Numbered from the stretch's first letter, positions 1 to 12,400 are shown. The stretch is DNA of 64,000 nucleotides from Mytilus edulis (GCF_963676685.1 NC_092354.1:29296193-29360192); one strand, 5' to 3'. Notes: a model not told the origin generated them from the sequence alone. Made by a program: numbers and translations.

Positions 1-830
1 CATGAAGTTTAGTTGATGCAATATATTTAGTTCCAAAAGAATATCAGAACATAAACGCAAAACTTAACCAGAGCAGCTCAGGCATAAATTGTATTTAAAG
101 TCATTATGCTAAGTTTACACAAATGGATGTGAAGAATTGGGATTCCATGAGACGCATAAAATTCTTGGCATCTCAAGGCATAGTTGCAGGATAATTCATT
201 TACTTGGAACTATTTGTCATGTCTGTAGTTCCCTTTTGGAATCATTATTTTATCACCATTTTCTAATTTTAGTTCACGGGTTCGAAATGATTATTAATGA
301 ACTGTGGATAATAAAAAAAAACTTTAAGGCATGCTCAAGCTTTTCTGGTTCCATTATTGAACGATGAAATTGTTTGCCTTTTCGTTCATAGTGCATGTAA
401 AGAGGCATATTGCCTAGCCTCGTCAATCTTATACATTGTTAGTCCAGGTATCATATTTTGAAGTTTAGAATATTTTGCGCGTGAACAGTTGTTTTCACGA
501 CAAAAATGTGACGTACAATTAAAGGCAACAAAGCGTCAAAATACAGTCGTTCTTTTCTTTTATTTTTTGTTAACGTTAATACTGCAAATATTGACATTAA
601 AATGTCCAAAATGTTACTAATAATTGCAAAGTGAGGGAATATAAATCCTTCAGTTATACTGCAACGGATATTCTAGATAGTATCAACAGATTTGACTCAC
701 AACAATATTTGATTGAAAAGACTTTCTGACGTTTGTTGTGGACATCGAAATAAAGATTGTTCATGAGCACTAAAATACGTATCGTATGTTGTTTTTAGTT
801 TAAGACACACTTTTGAAAATAAATACTTAC
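1..830. other. AT-rich non-coding sequence
   Basis: No open frame with recognisable protein similarity, tandem array or terminal repeat was seen on either strand. It lies downstream, in transcript sense, of the minus-strand exon at 831-1150 and could be intron of that gene. Confidence 0.5.
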
Positions 831-1150
831 AATCTAGTTGTTGAGCTCGGTATATTCGATGGAACTGTCGTAAGAGATCTGTATCTGCAATCAACAGTCT
901 TACCCGAGTAACTACATGTGGTAGGGCATCCATTGACGGTGATGCAGGATGGATATAAAAGTTAAAATGTCTAATTGTACTTGCATTTCTACCTAAATTT
1001 CCTTTATTTGTAAAATCATTTTGATTTTGTTTCTCCCCATAATCTGACATAGGTGTTAGGGGGAGAACATCAAGGGGAAGACCATTCACTTCTATTTTTC
1101 CATATCTAACTTTCCTGTATGGGAAAGATCGTTTTTTCCCACTGCTTTTG
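831..1150 (-). CDS. Internal exon of an unidentified gene
   Basis: I do not recognise the product. The exon is supported by its borders: on the minus strand it is preceded by a long T tract ending TTTTTTTTAG and followed by the canonical donor GTAAGTATTT. The 320 nt consist of one leading base, 106 full codons and one trailing base, with no stop. The peptide is mixed and soluble-looking, with segments such as NGLPLDVLPLTPMSDYGEKQ and a basic start (SSGKKRSFPYRKVRYGK); no signal peptide or membrane segment is seen. The open frame running to 1332 and back to 697 is intron read-through at both ends. Upstream it abuts decayed copies of the ~230-bp repeat. It could be a host gene exon or an exon of a transposon gene; no partner exon was found in the window. 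Confidence 0.45.
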
Positions 1151-1275
1151 CTAAAAAAAACAAAAAAACTATTTCTTAAAATACCTTTAAAAATTATTTT
1201 TGTTGAGCCTTTGAGTGAATACAAAAAAGCGAGACATAGTGATTCTACATTCTGTTTCGTCAGCGTCCACAAATT

Positions 1276-1745
1276 CTGATTGAAGTATCCAAAGAATGGT
1301 AAAATTTGTTGAAAAATGTTGCAAATTTTCAATAAACGAAGTTGGTTTAATTTTACTTATAATACAATTGTCAATACGTATAAGAACATAATCTTGTTCA
1401 AATGACCGATTTAAGGTAACATGAAATACAATTATTATAAAAGTTGTCAAATTTACAGTATAATGTGAAAAATTATTAATATACCGATGGCAGGTTTAAA
1501 ACATATTCTGTACAATTATTCATAAAAAGTGGTCGATTTCGGTTTTATCTAATACAATTTTCCTAAAAATGGTTAAATTAACTGAAAAATGTAAATTTTG
1601 AACGAAGCTGTGGTTTGATCTTTTTTATATCTGACACAAATATTAGAACATAAAAGAAAATTATCTTAATCAAATTACCGATTAAAGGTAACATCAAATA
1701 CAATTATAAAAAAAAGTTTTCAAATTTTCGGTAAAACATTTAATC
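1276..1745 (-). repeat. Two decayed minus-oriented copies of the ~230-bp repeat
   Basis: Both copies carry the reverse complement of landmarks in the array at 8,303-10,190. These include GTTACCTTAAAT before the TTTGAACAAGAT segment, ACAATTGTATT, and the TTGAAAATTTGCAACATTTTTC block. They are more diverged than the array copies. Confidence 0.6.
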
Positions 1746-1963
1746 TAGTACGGACCTACCATTTGTTTATCCTTATTATTATTTGTGGTAATTATTCAAG
1801 ATAAGATTTTTTTATCTTCCTTACCTGGCCAGATAAAATGTTTTTCTCAAAATTCAGAATCAAATATATTATTTCCGGAAGAAACATGCCTGAACAATGG
1901 TCGGTCCGGGACACATGTTTTATTTGAATTATTTGTTACGCACTATTAGATTTTCAGTTTACA

Positions 1964-2113
1964 TGAAAGAGGGACGAAAGATACCAAAGGGACAGTCAAA
2001 CTCGTAAATCTAAAACAAACAAACAACAGCACACATGACACAACATAGAAAACCAAAGAATAAACAACACGAACCCCACCACAAATCTAGGGGTGATCTC
2101 AGGTGCTCCGGAA
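1964..2113 (+). repeat. Dispersed repeat of the GAGGGACGAAAGATACCAA family
   Basis: The block begins GAAAGAGGGACGAAAGATAC and continues through GGGACAGTCAAACTC to GGGGTGATCTCAGGTGCTCC. Shorter copies occur at 46,540-46,640 and 51,641-51,685. I recall this family as very common in mussel sequence. Its class is unknown to me; no TIR or tail is evident. Confidence 0.6.
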
Positions 2114-2224
2114 AATGTATATATACATGGATATGCATTATTAACACAATGCTGTAAGTGAAAATCTATATCTGTAGATAATTAGCCTTTCTTTTAGAAA
2201 GAGCTGCACACAGCTTTACAATTG

Positions 2225-3235
2225 ATACCATTTCCCATCTAGGATGACGATACAAGGAACCGATCACTTTAAATGTTTGTAGCTCTTTGATAACATGTTC
2301 TACATACAATCTTCTCTTTTGTGAAGAATGTCATATTCTCGTTTGAGTCTTCGATCCATCCGTAATATCCAGTGTAGCGATAGCTGAATTAAACAGTTCA
2401 TGAGCTTTTTTCATAGAGTCTAACATAATAGTGTCACATTGAGATATCATTTTCTCATAGAAGGATCTCCTAACATCCTGTTCAACTTCTTTTCAGTTCT
2501 TGCTTGAACACTTCTTCCATTGCATCGGACGCGTAACTTGTATTAAATTTCAGACTTATTCCAAGGAAGCCTGGATTACGATCTAGATTTTTGAAGTATA
2601 CCAAGGATTCCTTCATAGTTACGGTTTTCATCCTTTCTTTTAGTAATCCTTCAATTTAAGCGAATAGTTCCGCTGGATCAAGTTTATCTGTTTAGTCCAG
2701 ATAATTCGGATCAGATGTGTCATCCCTATTTTGGGAATCACTATAACTAGAAGTCGTCGGATTAGGTTGACTAGATGGAATTTTAGGTGACAAATCTAAA
2801 TCAAAGTCACTGTTAAATTCAGTATCAGGCCTGAGAAATGGAGCTCCGAAGCCAATAGCTTGATTTCTGTTCATAGTGAAAATCAGAATGGTTAAAAGTA
2901 AGAGATGGCTCTCTTTATATATATTATTTTGATAATTAGCAGAGGAAATAAAAGTCATTAATCTTAACTTCATAAGAGGGGCACGAATTTTCGAATCCTG
3001 TTCAACAAGCTTGCTCTTTTGTTAAATTTCTGAAGAATCGGACGTTGAGTCCTATGTTCTTCAACCATATAACATTGATTGGATCATCAGTGATTGACCG
3101 AAGGTCATTCAAAGAGATTCTAACGAGAGGGTCTCCACAGAAAGCTTGCATAATTTTGTAAAATAACAGAGCCCGCGCCACAATCAATAAAATGGTTAAA
3201 TTATAACGACACCTGTATATGTGTCCTTGTAGCAT
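2225..3235 (-). pseudogene. Decayed coding region of unknown origin
   Basis: Minus-strand frames here have coding-like composition but are repeatedly interrupted. The first piece (about 3235-3002) contains FCGDPLVRISLNDLRSITDD. The second (2870-2692, from an ATG reading MNRNQAIGFGAPFLRPDTEF) is rich in D, S and P and ends in a stop. A third stretch down to ~2225 reads EGLLKERMKTVTMKESLVYF and then QCDTIMLDSMKKAHELFNSA, with stops between. The run of charged helical segments would fit a gag-like or structural protein of a retroelement, but I cannot name the family. No splice borders were convincing. Confidence 0.3.
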
Positions 3236-4065
3236 TTATCATTGAACGGATTAATTATTATCACTATCCCTATGTACAGTCCCTGAATTTCATATGGGAT
3301 ATATAAAAAAAACAATAGTCAATTGTTGCATTTACATTATTGATATTAATTTAAAAAGAAAAGAAATATAAATTTCATACATTACCAAAACGCTGATAAT
3401 AAAAAAAATATGAAAAATAAAGACATTACATAAATTATCAATTATTTTTTTTAAATAATAGAAAGGAATACCAGTCATGCTAGAATATCACTGTATGCCA
3501 TTTAATTAAATTCTTTAATGTGTGACATTTGGCGAAAATTATTAAGACATAGAAAAAAGTGGTTCTTTTCTAACCAATTCAACAGGATTGAATTAACACC
3601 AAAAGAAAACAAACAAGTACAAAATTTCACATGGTTCGATGGAAATTATATCATTATATACCCAAAGTATTTACTCTAATTATAATAAATACAGTAGTCA
3701 GACGACAATTTAAACATACAGTTATTGTTTAATACAATTTCTTTACATTTTGAATGGCTTCTTTACGCTGTTTTAAGAACAGGATAACAAAGTACACGCT
3801 TTGTTTATAAGTATAACTCATTTCAATCAACTGGTGAACACAAAGTTCAAAAACAATCAAAAGAAAAACATTTAGAATGAAAATTCCAACTTACCAATTT
3901 TTAGCAGAAAGCAAAAGTTGCATTTCAATGCTGACATGCAAGTATAATGAAAGGTTCTGCAACATAAACTGCATTACCTCTGTTAAATTAACATTGTTTA
4001 GCTCTGTGATAATTGAGATTATTATATCTCAGATCGCATATATTTCAAACAATTCTATTGGGTGA
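3236..4065. other. AT-rich non-coding sequence
   Basis: Nothing recognisable was seen: no repeat shared with the rest of the window and only short, low-complexity open frames. Confidence 0.45.
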
Positions 4066-4067
4066 TC

Positions 4068-4232
4068 AAATATACCGTCATTTTCCATTGACAGTCCAAA
4101 TTTCCCCGACCATCATCCCAGATGGCCTCTATTATTTCAAGACCTACCTATAGTATTTATTGTGACTTTTTTCTCGTCCTGAATATGCATGAAATATTTG
4201 CCACTGGACGTGAAGCAACCAACAATCAATCC
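4068..4232 (+). repeat. Molluscan SINE, 5'-truncated copy
   Basis: It matches the 3' part of the full copy at 39,263-39,694: the CCCGACCATCATCCCAGATG block, TTCTCGTCCTGAATATGCAT, then CCACTGGACGTGAAGCAACC and a short CAAT-type tail. The head is missing, as expected of 5'-truncated retroposition. Confidence 0.65.
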
Positions 4233-4706
4233 ATATATTGGGTGAAACAATATCACATGACATGGAATAGTTGCAAGGAAGGACGAATTACACATAAAAC
4301 TTACACCAGTGGTGAACAACCCTATAACCCTATTATTCACCGGTGAATAACCTTTCTGTTTGTTGATTTGTACTTGAGTTACCTCTCATGAAAATGACGT
4401 TACAGACGTAAATAAACAAGTGTTTGTTACAATTGTATTATAAAACCAGCGTCAGTTGCTTCATCTGAAATACTGGAATATCTATAATACTAAATTAGGC
4501 GAGGTCCAATTTGTCAGACGTCATTAGGGGAAAAACGACAAATAAAAGAAATCAATTTTATATATAGTTAACATAAAAAATAGTGTTGATTTAAAATTAT
4601 ACCGCTCCACATCCTTTTGTTATTCACATATTTAATATTGTCAATTAAAAAGTTCCGGGTCGAATGCGATACCGATACTAATAGCATATTCACCTGTAAC
4701 TTATTG

Positions 4707-4967
4707 CATCCGATGCCTCGTGTAAGGAGACTGCCACGCTCTTTGCACGTTAAGAACCCTTACAACAGGTGACCTGCAAGGCAAAATTTCTGTCCCTATC
4801 CAATATACCCTCATTTTCCAGTGGCAGTCAAAATTTCCACGACCATCATCCCAGATGGCCACTATTTATCAACTTACCTATTGTACGTATTGTGAACTTG
4901 TTCTCGTCCTGAATATGCATGAAATATTTGCCACTGGACGTTAAGCAACCAACAATCAATCAATACG
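4707..4967 (+). repeat. Molluscan SINE, longer truncated copy
   Basis: It starts within the conserved central domain (CCGATGCCTCGTGTAAGGAG, CCACGCTCTTTGCACGTTAA) and runs through the same 3' end as the copy at 4,068-4,232, with a CAATCAATCAAT tail. The central domain and CACTGGACGTTAAGCAACC end resemble V-SINE/RUDI-type molluscan SINEs as I remember them. Confidence 0.65.
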
Positions 4968-7257
4968 TATTGCATTATCTGTACGTTTCGCATCTGACAG
5001 GCGCACGGTGTATTTAGAATTTTGCTATATACACGGATTCATAACAAAGGCACAACTGCAAGGATTACAAGTAATTTCTATTTAGTAATGAAAATCAATT
5101 GACTTACTGACTAACATTTTATAACATATATAGACTGCAGCCTTTTGTTGTCCTTTCCCCTAACCTTAATAATAATAAATATATGTTAGTACTTTATTCT
5201 ATGACCCCAGAGACTTCAACTCCATCTTTGCAAAATTTGTGTGAACCGCTCAACATTTGTATGCAGAACATATACAAATGTAGAAATCATAAATAGTCTC
5301 ACTTTATTTTCAAAAAATACAAATGTGCTATGTTTTGGATCGGATATATACTATACGTTTCCTTTGACATATTAAAATATTTTTGAAGAAAAAAAAACCA
5401 AATCATATTCTTGTAAAGTAAGATACCCATTTTTTCATCTGTTAACAGGTTTTTTGGCCTCCTCAATTAACAGGTCTCTGACTGTCCTGCTTTGGCCTCT
5501 GTTGTTACGGGTCTTTTTGATGTTATCCATGTCAACTCTATGATACTACAACAATTCACAATTACTTCCATGGAGTTAAAAAGTTCTTTGAGCATTTTCA
5601 ATAAGTTGCCATTTTATTTTGCCCCCAATTATGCATATTCAAATGATGATAAACTTAAAAAAAAAGAATCCATCTTTACAGGTTAATACCAATGTTATTT
5701 AGTTTTACATTCTTATTTGATTACTTCAGCTGATATAATGAGGAATTTATCTAACAAAAATAAAGTGCTCTAAAATTAAGACAAACCTGCTGTACATAAT
5801 GGTCCAAGTGGGATTTTGCAAAAATGTTAACTGCAATTTTAGCAAAATCTGGAAATATATTTAGGAGGTCGAAAACACTCATCCCACCTTATCCTGGCAC
5901 CAAAATATCCGGTCCATTATATGTCCTTGCATTTGACAAGATAAGAAAATATTAGCTGTATAAGACGAGTGCATCAAACAGGTATACAAAATGCAAATTC
6001 TCCTTTGAAAATATATTTCAGAAATAACAAGTATTTTTGACAGACATATGAAATTTACTAACCTATTAACTGTTGTATATTGGAACATATTCAGATATAG
6101 AAGTGTGTACTTTATCAAATTAAAGTCCTATTAAACAAGTGACGGGTGAAAAATAATGTTTATCAAATTCTTGAACCAATGAATGTATATATCATAAACT
6201 TAGTCTTCTGTGCGATTGTCTTTTTTTTTCAAAAGTATATCGTATAATCGTAATTTTTTTTCTCTCTGTTATGATTTAACAAATATGGCAGCTCATTAAA
6301 TGCCGTGTTTTGATTCCAAAGTTTACCAATTGTCACCTTATAGTAAACAATCAACCGAAAAGACATGGATATTGAGCATGTTTTATATGTACAATCCGAT
6401 AATAGTTTGATAATAGTTTATTTCAGTGACAGACCCATGCCTGTTGTGTATACAAATTTAAAAATTTAAAAAAAGTATATGTACATAAGTTTAATAATGA
6501 AAACTATCCATTTTGTTATATGCATATTTTTTTTTTTTAAATTTGAGGTTTCATATGACTTGAAAAAATGTATTGTTGTAATTCTTTTGGAAAAATATAA
6601 AACACGATGTTTGTCATCTATTATTCAAATCAGATGTTGGTTTTCTCTTTAAAGGGTATTTGCCGTCAATTGTTTTTATGACACAAACATATTTTATGAA
6701 ATGCATCAATATGGATGTGCTAATTATAACCCCAAAAAATGATTATATAATATTGTGGTGTAAACTGCAGAACAAGCTTTGTTTAAGAAAGAAAAAAAAG
6801 AAAAATATATGCTTTTTTTGTTCATCATGAACCTTTTAAATTATTCTGGTTTAGAAATTGGGGAAAATATTTAGGTAAAATATAAAAAGGGCAATACCCC
6901 AATGGTCTTTTTCTAGGCTTGAACTGTATTTTACCGGTTAACAGGCTACAGCTCTCCAAACAGCTCAAATCTGTGTTGAAAATTTGTGAAATGATGTGTC
7001 CAATGATAACTGAAGCATTTTTCAATACAAACAAATTTAAAGTTTATTTTAATAATTTATAATGATATTATAATGTTTATTTTATATGATGGATGCAGTG
7101 TCATACAAACAACATTTCCCCACTAAAAGAAAAATGATATGACACCAAATATAATCATGAAATGTATTAAGCAGTTTTCTTTAATTGTTGTTCTATTTTT
7201 TTTACATTCCTTGACCGGTGTGAGAAAAAAAATTTACTCAAAAATGTAGCAATTTTT
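4968..7257. other. AT-rich non-coding stretch
   Basis: No gene was supported. Short open frames at 5,492-5,686, 5,879-6,118 and 6,825-7,034 have no recognisable domains or splice borders. Confidence 0.45.
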
Positions 7258-8302
7258 GTCGAGCCTGCAACTTTTGTTGCAGAAAGCTCGACATAGGGAT
7301 AGAGATCCGGCAGCGTTAGCTAACTTCTTAAAAGCTTTATATTTTAGAAGGTGGAAGACCTGGATGCTTAATACTTTGCATATAGATGCAAGCTTCTGTC
7401 AGTCACATGTCCAATGTCCTTGACCTCATTTTCATGGTTCAGTGACCACTTAAAAAAAAGTTCAGATTTTTTGTAATGTTTAATTCTCTCTTATAAGTAA
7501 TAGGATAACTATATTTGATATGTGCGTACCTTGCAAGGTCCTAATGTCTGTCACAGTTTTCACTTGACCTCGACCTCATTTCATGGATCAGTGAACAAAG
7601 TTAAGTTTTGGTGGTCAAATCCATATCTCAGATACTATAAGCAATAGGGCTAGTATATTCGGTGTATGGAAGGACTGTAAGGTCTACATGTCCAACTGGC
7701 AGGTGTCATCTGACCTTGACTTCATTTTCATGGTTCAGTGGTTATAGTTAAATTTTTGTGTTTTGGTCTGTTTTTTTCATACTATATGCAATAGGTCTAC
7801 TATATTTGTTGTATGGAATGATTGTAAGGTGTACATGTCTAGCGGGCAGATGCCATGTGACCTTGACCTCATTTTCATGGTTCAGTGGTCAAAGTTACTT
7901 TTTTGAGTTTTGGTCTTTTTATCTAATACTATATGCCATAGGTCAACTATATTTGGTGTATGGAAATATTTTATGATGTTTATGTCAGTAACACAGGTTT
8001 CTTTTGACCGTGACCTCATTTTCACGGTTCATTGCACAGTGTTAAGTTTTTGTGTTTTGGTCTTTTTCTTAACCTATAAGTAATAGGTCAACTATATATG
8101 TTGTATAGAAGCATTGTTAGCTGGACATGTCTGCCTGGCATGGTTCATCTGACCTTGACCTCATTTTCATGGTTCATTGCTCTTTGTTTAGTAATCTTGG
8201 TTAATGTTAAGTTTATGAGACAGTTGTAATAAAGCTTTATACTTAGGACTATCAACATAATATCAATGATTAGAATAGAAGACGAGACATTTCAGCGAGG
8301 TT
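7258..8302 (+). repeat. Hairpin-ended dispersed repeat family F3, copy A
   Basis: The copy opens with a perfect-looking stem-loop: GTCGAGC, TGCAAC, a TTTT loop, GTTGCA and GCTCGAC. Inside, a module of roughly 130-160 bp is repeated, each marked by GACCTCATTTTCATGGTTCA. The 3' end reads GAGACATTTCAGCGAGG. Two long minus-oriented copies lie at 15,977-17,053 and 17,748-18,682. Open frames inside it are shadows of the repeat. It is non-coding. Confidence 0.7.
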
Positions 8303-10190
8303 TTTTTCAGTAAATTTTACTACTTTTTGAATATTCATTCAGATATAACGTAAATTGATAATTTTTCAACATTTTACTGTTAATTTGTCAATTTTTTTGA
8401 TAATTTATTTGATGTTACCTTAAATAGTTTATTTGTTCATGATAGTTTTTCAATTTGTATTGACAATTGTATAAAAAGTATTCTTGAACTAACCAAAGCT
8501 TTAATTAAAAATTTCAACATTTTCTCAATAACATTTTTTCAGTGACCTTTACTACTTTTTGAATATTCATTCAGATTTCAGCTATATTTAAAATTGCAAC
8601 ATTTTACTGTAAATTTGACAATTTGTTTGATAATTTATTTGATGTTACCTTAAATCGTTTATTTGATCATGATGAGTTTCTAATTTGTATTGACATATGT
8701 ATTAGAAGTAAAATTAAAACAACCACTGCTTTATTTAAAAATTGCAACATTTTCTCAGTAACATTTTTTCAGTAAACTTTACTACTTTTTGGATATTCAT
8801 TCAGATTTTAGCTCTCTTGATAATTTTTCAACATTTTACTGTTCAATTGTTAATTTATTTGATGTTACTTGAAATCGTTTACTTTATTAAGATAATTTTC
8901 TAATTTGTATTCAATTTGACAATTCTATTAAAAGTCAACTTGAACTTACCAAAGCTTTATTTAAAATTGCAACATTTTTTCAGTAAATTTTACTACTTTT
9001 TGGATATTCTTTCAAATTGTACCTATATTGATAATTTTTCGACATTTTACCGTACATTTGACTTTTTTAATAATTGTATATTATGTTACCTTAAATTTGT
9101 CATTTGATCAAGACAATTTTCTAATTTGTATTGACAAATGTATTAGAAGTAAAATTAAAACAATCACAGCTTTATTTAAAAATTTCAACATTTTTTCAGT
9201 AACAATTGTTTTTCAGTTAATTTTACATCTTTTTGGATATTCAATGAGATTTTACCTATATTGATAATTTTTAACATTTTACTGTAAATTTGTCAATTTT
9301 TTCTATTATTGTATATGAAGTTACCTTAAATCGTTTATTTGATCAACACATTTTTTTAATTTGTATTGACAAATGTATTTGAAATAAAATTGAAACAACC
9401 ACAGCTTTGTTTAAAAATTTCAACATGTTTTCAGTAATATTTTACTACTTTTTGGATATTCATTCAGATTTTAGCTCTATTGATAATTTTTCAACATTTT
9501 ACTGTAAATTGTCAATTTTTTGATAATTTATTTGATCAAGATAATTTTCTAATTTATATTGACAATTGTATAAGAAGTAAACTTGAACTAACCAAAGCTT
9601 TAATTAAAAATTACAACATTTTTTGAGTAACATATTTTATTCAGTAAATTTTACTACTTTTTTTATATTCATTCAGATTTTACCTAAATTGATATTTTTA
9701 AACATTTTACTGTAAATTTGTCATTTTTTTTTCACAATTTATTTGATGTTACCTTAAATCGTTTAATTGATCAAGATAATTTTCTAATTTGTATTGACAA
9801 TTGTATTAAAAGTAAACTTGACCTAACCAAAGCTTTAGTTAAAAATTGAAACAATTTTTCAGTAACATTTTTTTCAGTAAGTTTTACTACTTTTTAGATA
9901 TTCATTCAGATTTTACATGTATTGATAATTTTTCAACATTTTACTGTACATTTGATAACTTTTTTTATTATTGTATATGATGTTACCCTTAATCGGTCAT
10001 TTCATCAAGATGATTTTCTAATGTGTATTAACAAATGTATTAGAAGTAAAATTGAATCAACGACAGCTGTTTTTAAAAATTTCAACATTTTCTCAGCAAA
10101 ATTTTTTCAGTAAACTTTACTACTGTTTGGATATTCATTCAGATTTGTCAATTTTTTTTTGATAATTTATTTAATGTTACCATAAATCGT
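8303..10190 (+). repeat. Tandem array of nine ~209-233-bp units
   Basis: The landmark TACTACTTTTTGGATATTCA (with variants) recurs at 8318, 8550, 8780, 8991, 9224, 9443, 9652, 9885 and 10118, giving spacings of 232, 230, 211, 233, 219, 209, 233 and 233. Other fixed points are GATGTTACCTTAAATCGTTT and TTTGTATTGACAATTGTATT. Units are very AT-rich and moderately diverged. All weak ORFs here are products of the repeat. Confidence 0.85.
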
Positions 10191-10615
10191 TTAATTCAAA
10201 ATGTTGCATTTTTTTAAAAAATGCTGTGGTTGGTTCAAGTTTACTTCTAATACAATTGTCGATGCATATTACAAAGTTATCTTGATCAAATGACCGATTT
10301 AATGTAACATTGTTACAAGTTTAAAAAAAATTGTCAAATTGACAGTAAAATCTGGAAAAATATCAATAAGGTATAATCCGAATGAAAATCCAAAAAGTGG
10401 CAAAATTTACTGAAAAATGTTGCAATTTTTTTAGAAGACTGGTTGGTCCAAGTTTACTTTTAATACAATTGTCGGTACATATAACAAAATTGTCTTGTTC
10501 AATTGACCGATTTAATGTAACATTACTACAATTATTGAAAAACTTTGAAAAAAATATCAATAATGGTATTATCCGAATGAATATCTAAAAAGTGGTAAAA
10601 TTAACTGAAAAATTG
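10191..10615 (-). repeat. Inverted continuation of the ~230-bp array
   Basis: The same unit appears in reverse complement for nearly two copies, marked by CAATTGTCGATGCATATTAC, GACCGATTTAATGTAACATT and AAAAAGTGGCAAAATTTACTG. Orientation therefore flips at about 10,190. Confidence 0.8.
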
Positions 10616-10620
10616 CATTT

Positions 10621-10960
10621 TTATGTCCCACCTACGATAGTAGAGGGGCATTATGTTTTCTGGTCTGTGCGTCCGTTCGTCCGTCCGTTCGTTTGTCCGT
10701 TCGTCCGTCCGTCTGTTCGTTCGTCCGTCTGTCCCGCTTCAGGTTAAAGTTATTGGTCAAGGTAGTTTTTGATGAAGTTGAAGTCCAATCAACTTGAAAC
10801 TTAGTACACATGTTCCTTATGATATAATCTTTCTAATTTTAAAGCCAAATTAAACTTTTGACCCCAATTTCACGGTCCACTGAACATAGAAAATGAAAGT
10901 TCATGTTTCAGGTTAAAGTTTTTGGTCAAGGTAGTTTTTGATGAAGTTGAAGTCTGAAAT
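10621..10960 (+). repeat. CGTC-microsatellite dispersed repeat (family F4)
   Basis: It begins TATGTCCCACCTACGATAGT with an imperfect hairpin (CCTAC/GTAG), then runs into a CGTTCGTCCGTCCG microsatellite at about 10,668-10,735. Two copies of GTCAAGGTAGTTTTTGATGA follow, at about 10,757 and 10,924. Non-coding. Confidence 0.6.
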
Positions 10961-11365
10961 CCTATATAATTTTTGTTTTTGTTTTTAAACAAGCTGTACA
11001 TGATTGTAAAATTTAAGCGATTTTTGTAATTTAGTTCTTTTTTTTATTTCGATATCACCTATATTTCTCCTATTAGTTCAACTGAAAAAAGGGAGGTTAA
11101 CAAAAATTAGTTTTTTATACTGATAACAGTAAGAGATTTGTTTCAGCCAAATTGATTATAGCAACTTTTCTGTCATCCCTTGTTACATGCTTCTATGATA
11201 ATGATAGCAGCTGCCAAAAAAAATCTGTAAAACTGTCTCCTACACAAGGAAACGGCATTATGTCTTTTCTTCTAGGATTAAGTTTAAAAACATCAGCAGA
11301 ATGAGGTTATGCAAACAGCAAAACCTACAGAGCAAGAGACAGTAGCCATTAACAATGACATTTAA

Positions 11366-11722
11366 TGTGCGTATTGTTATGCGTTTACTTTTCTACATTG
11401 GTTAGAGGTATAGGGGAGGGTTGAGCTCTCACAAACATGTTTAACCCCGCCGCATTTTTGCGCCTGTCCCAAGTCAGGAGCCTCTGGCCTTTGTTAGTCT
11501 TGTATTATTTTAATTTTAGTTTTTGTGTACAATTTGGAAATTAGTATGGCGTTCATTATCACTGGACTAGTATATATTTGTTTAGGGGCCAGCTGAAGGA
11601 CGCCTACGGGTGCGGGAATTTTTCGCTACATTGAAGACCTGTTGATGACCCTCTGCTGTTGTTTTTTTATTTGGTCGGGTTGTTGTCTCTTTGACACATT
11701 CCCCATTTCCATTCTCAATTTT
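11366..11722 (+). repeat. Dispersed mussel repeat ending CCATTTCCATTCTCAATTTT
   Basis: The block includes CTCACAAACATGTTTAACCC, GCGCCTGTCCCAAGTCAGGA, TTAGGGGCCAGCTGAAGGAC and TTGTCTCTTTGACACATTCC. I recall this series as an abundant repeat in Mytilus. It may be the tail of a retroelement; no coding potential is seen in it. Confidence 0.6.
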
Positions 11723-11922
11723 ACTATTTGTCAATCTCAAATTTTTTGTAAGACATTGTAATTTTAATGTTATATTTAACATTGCAATAAACACGCTTGC
11801 CCCAAAACCAGGTTCATCCAGGTTTCGTTCCCGAGAGTATCACATTACAGTTTGCCAGGTAAATCCAGAAAAGCGTTTTGGACACATGAAATCATTAAAC
11901 ATGTTGTTTTCAATTTTTTAAG

Positions 11923-12085
11923 TTGACAATGATTGGCATGTAGGGATGCAGCTTTTACTTGGCTAATGATGAAATTCACTAGTAATCAGACAACCTTTAA
12001 TGTGGACCCTGCTATGATTATTTATTTATTAAACCCGAGATGGAAAAAGTCAAGACTCTACCTAAATGTAAACAACAAATTAACA
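11923..12085 (+). repeat. Direct repeat flanking the recombinase region, left copy
   Basis: It starts TTGACAATGATTGGCATGTA and ends CCTAAATGTAAACAAC. It is nearly the same as 15,388-15,548, differing by a few substitutions and a small length change. It lies immediately downstream of the last recombinase exon seen. Confidence 0.8.
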
Positions 12086-12095
12086 ATTAACTTAC

Positions 12096-12400
12096 CTTTG
12101 TCCATAAGATATAAAAACTTTCCAACTTTTGTAATTTCTTGAACAGCCAATGGACATTGGTAAACATGTTTATTGATTTCTTCTGAATGGCACATGTGTC
12201 TATAAAAAGCCTGCCTGTCTGTCTCTGGTACATCCAAGTTTGCAAACACAGTTGACATGTAATGTCTCATTTGGGTGGCGTTAATCTCTTTTGTCAGCCC
12301 TGCCTGCTTACATACTTTGTTTACACTATTCCATCCATTAACATGAAAGTTGGAGCCTTTGATGTTTGGAAATACAATATGTGGAAGGGTGAAATTTAAA
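12096..12400 (-). pseudogene. C-terminal catalytic exon of a tyrosine-recombinase-like gene
   Basis: On the minus strand this encodes the C-terminal half of a phage-integrase-fold domain. A segment reading VFPNIKGSNFHVNGWNSVNK is followed by an ATQMRHYMST motif, in the place of the conserved LRKxxAT helix. Then comes MCHSEEINKHVYQCP, in the place of LGHxxxxHxxYYRLP with the candidate nucleophile Tyr. The exon ends MDK followed by a canonical donor GTAAGT (last exon base 12096), so a further exon is expected at lower coordinates. No AG lies between the nearest upstream stop and the conserved start, so a clean acceptor is missing unless the exon starts at the AG near the IKG codons. It belongs with 13,623-15,085. 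I infer a Crypton-like recombinase origin; domesticated or decayed status is open. Confidence 0.55.

Noticed and set aside
137-367. 76-codon plus-strand frame at the left edge
   Set aside because: Low-complexity composition, no splice borders or domain; AT-rich chance frame.
7758-7976. Hydrophobic-looking 72-codon frame
   Set aside because: It is a translation of F3 repeat modules; the hydrophobicity comes from the T-rich repeat.
8916-10113. Several repeated plus-strand frames (NCILCYLKF-like and similar)
   Set aside because: Frames follow the ~230-bp tandem unit and are not conserved between units.
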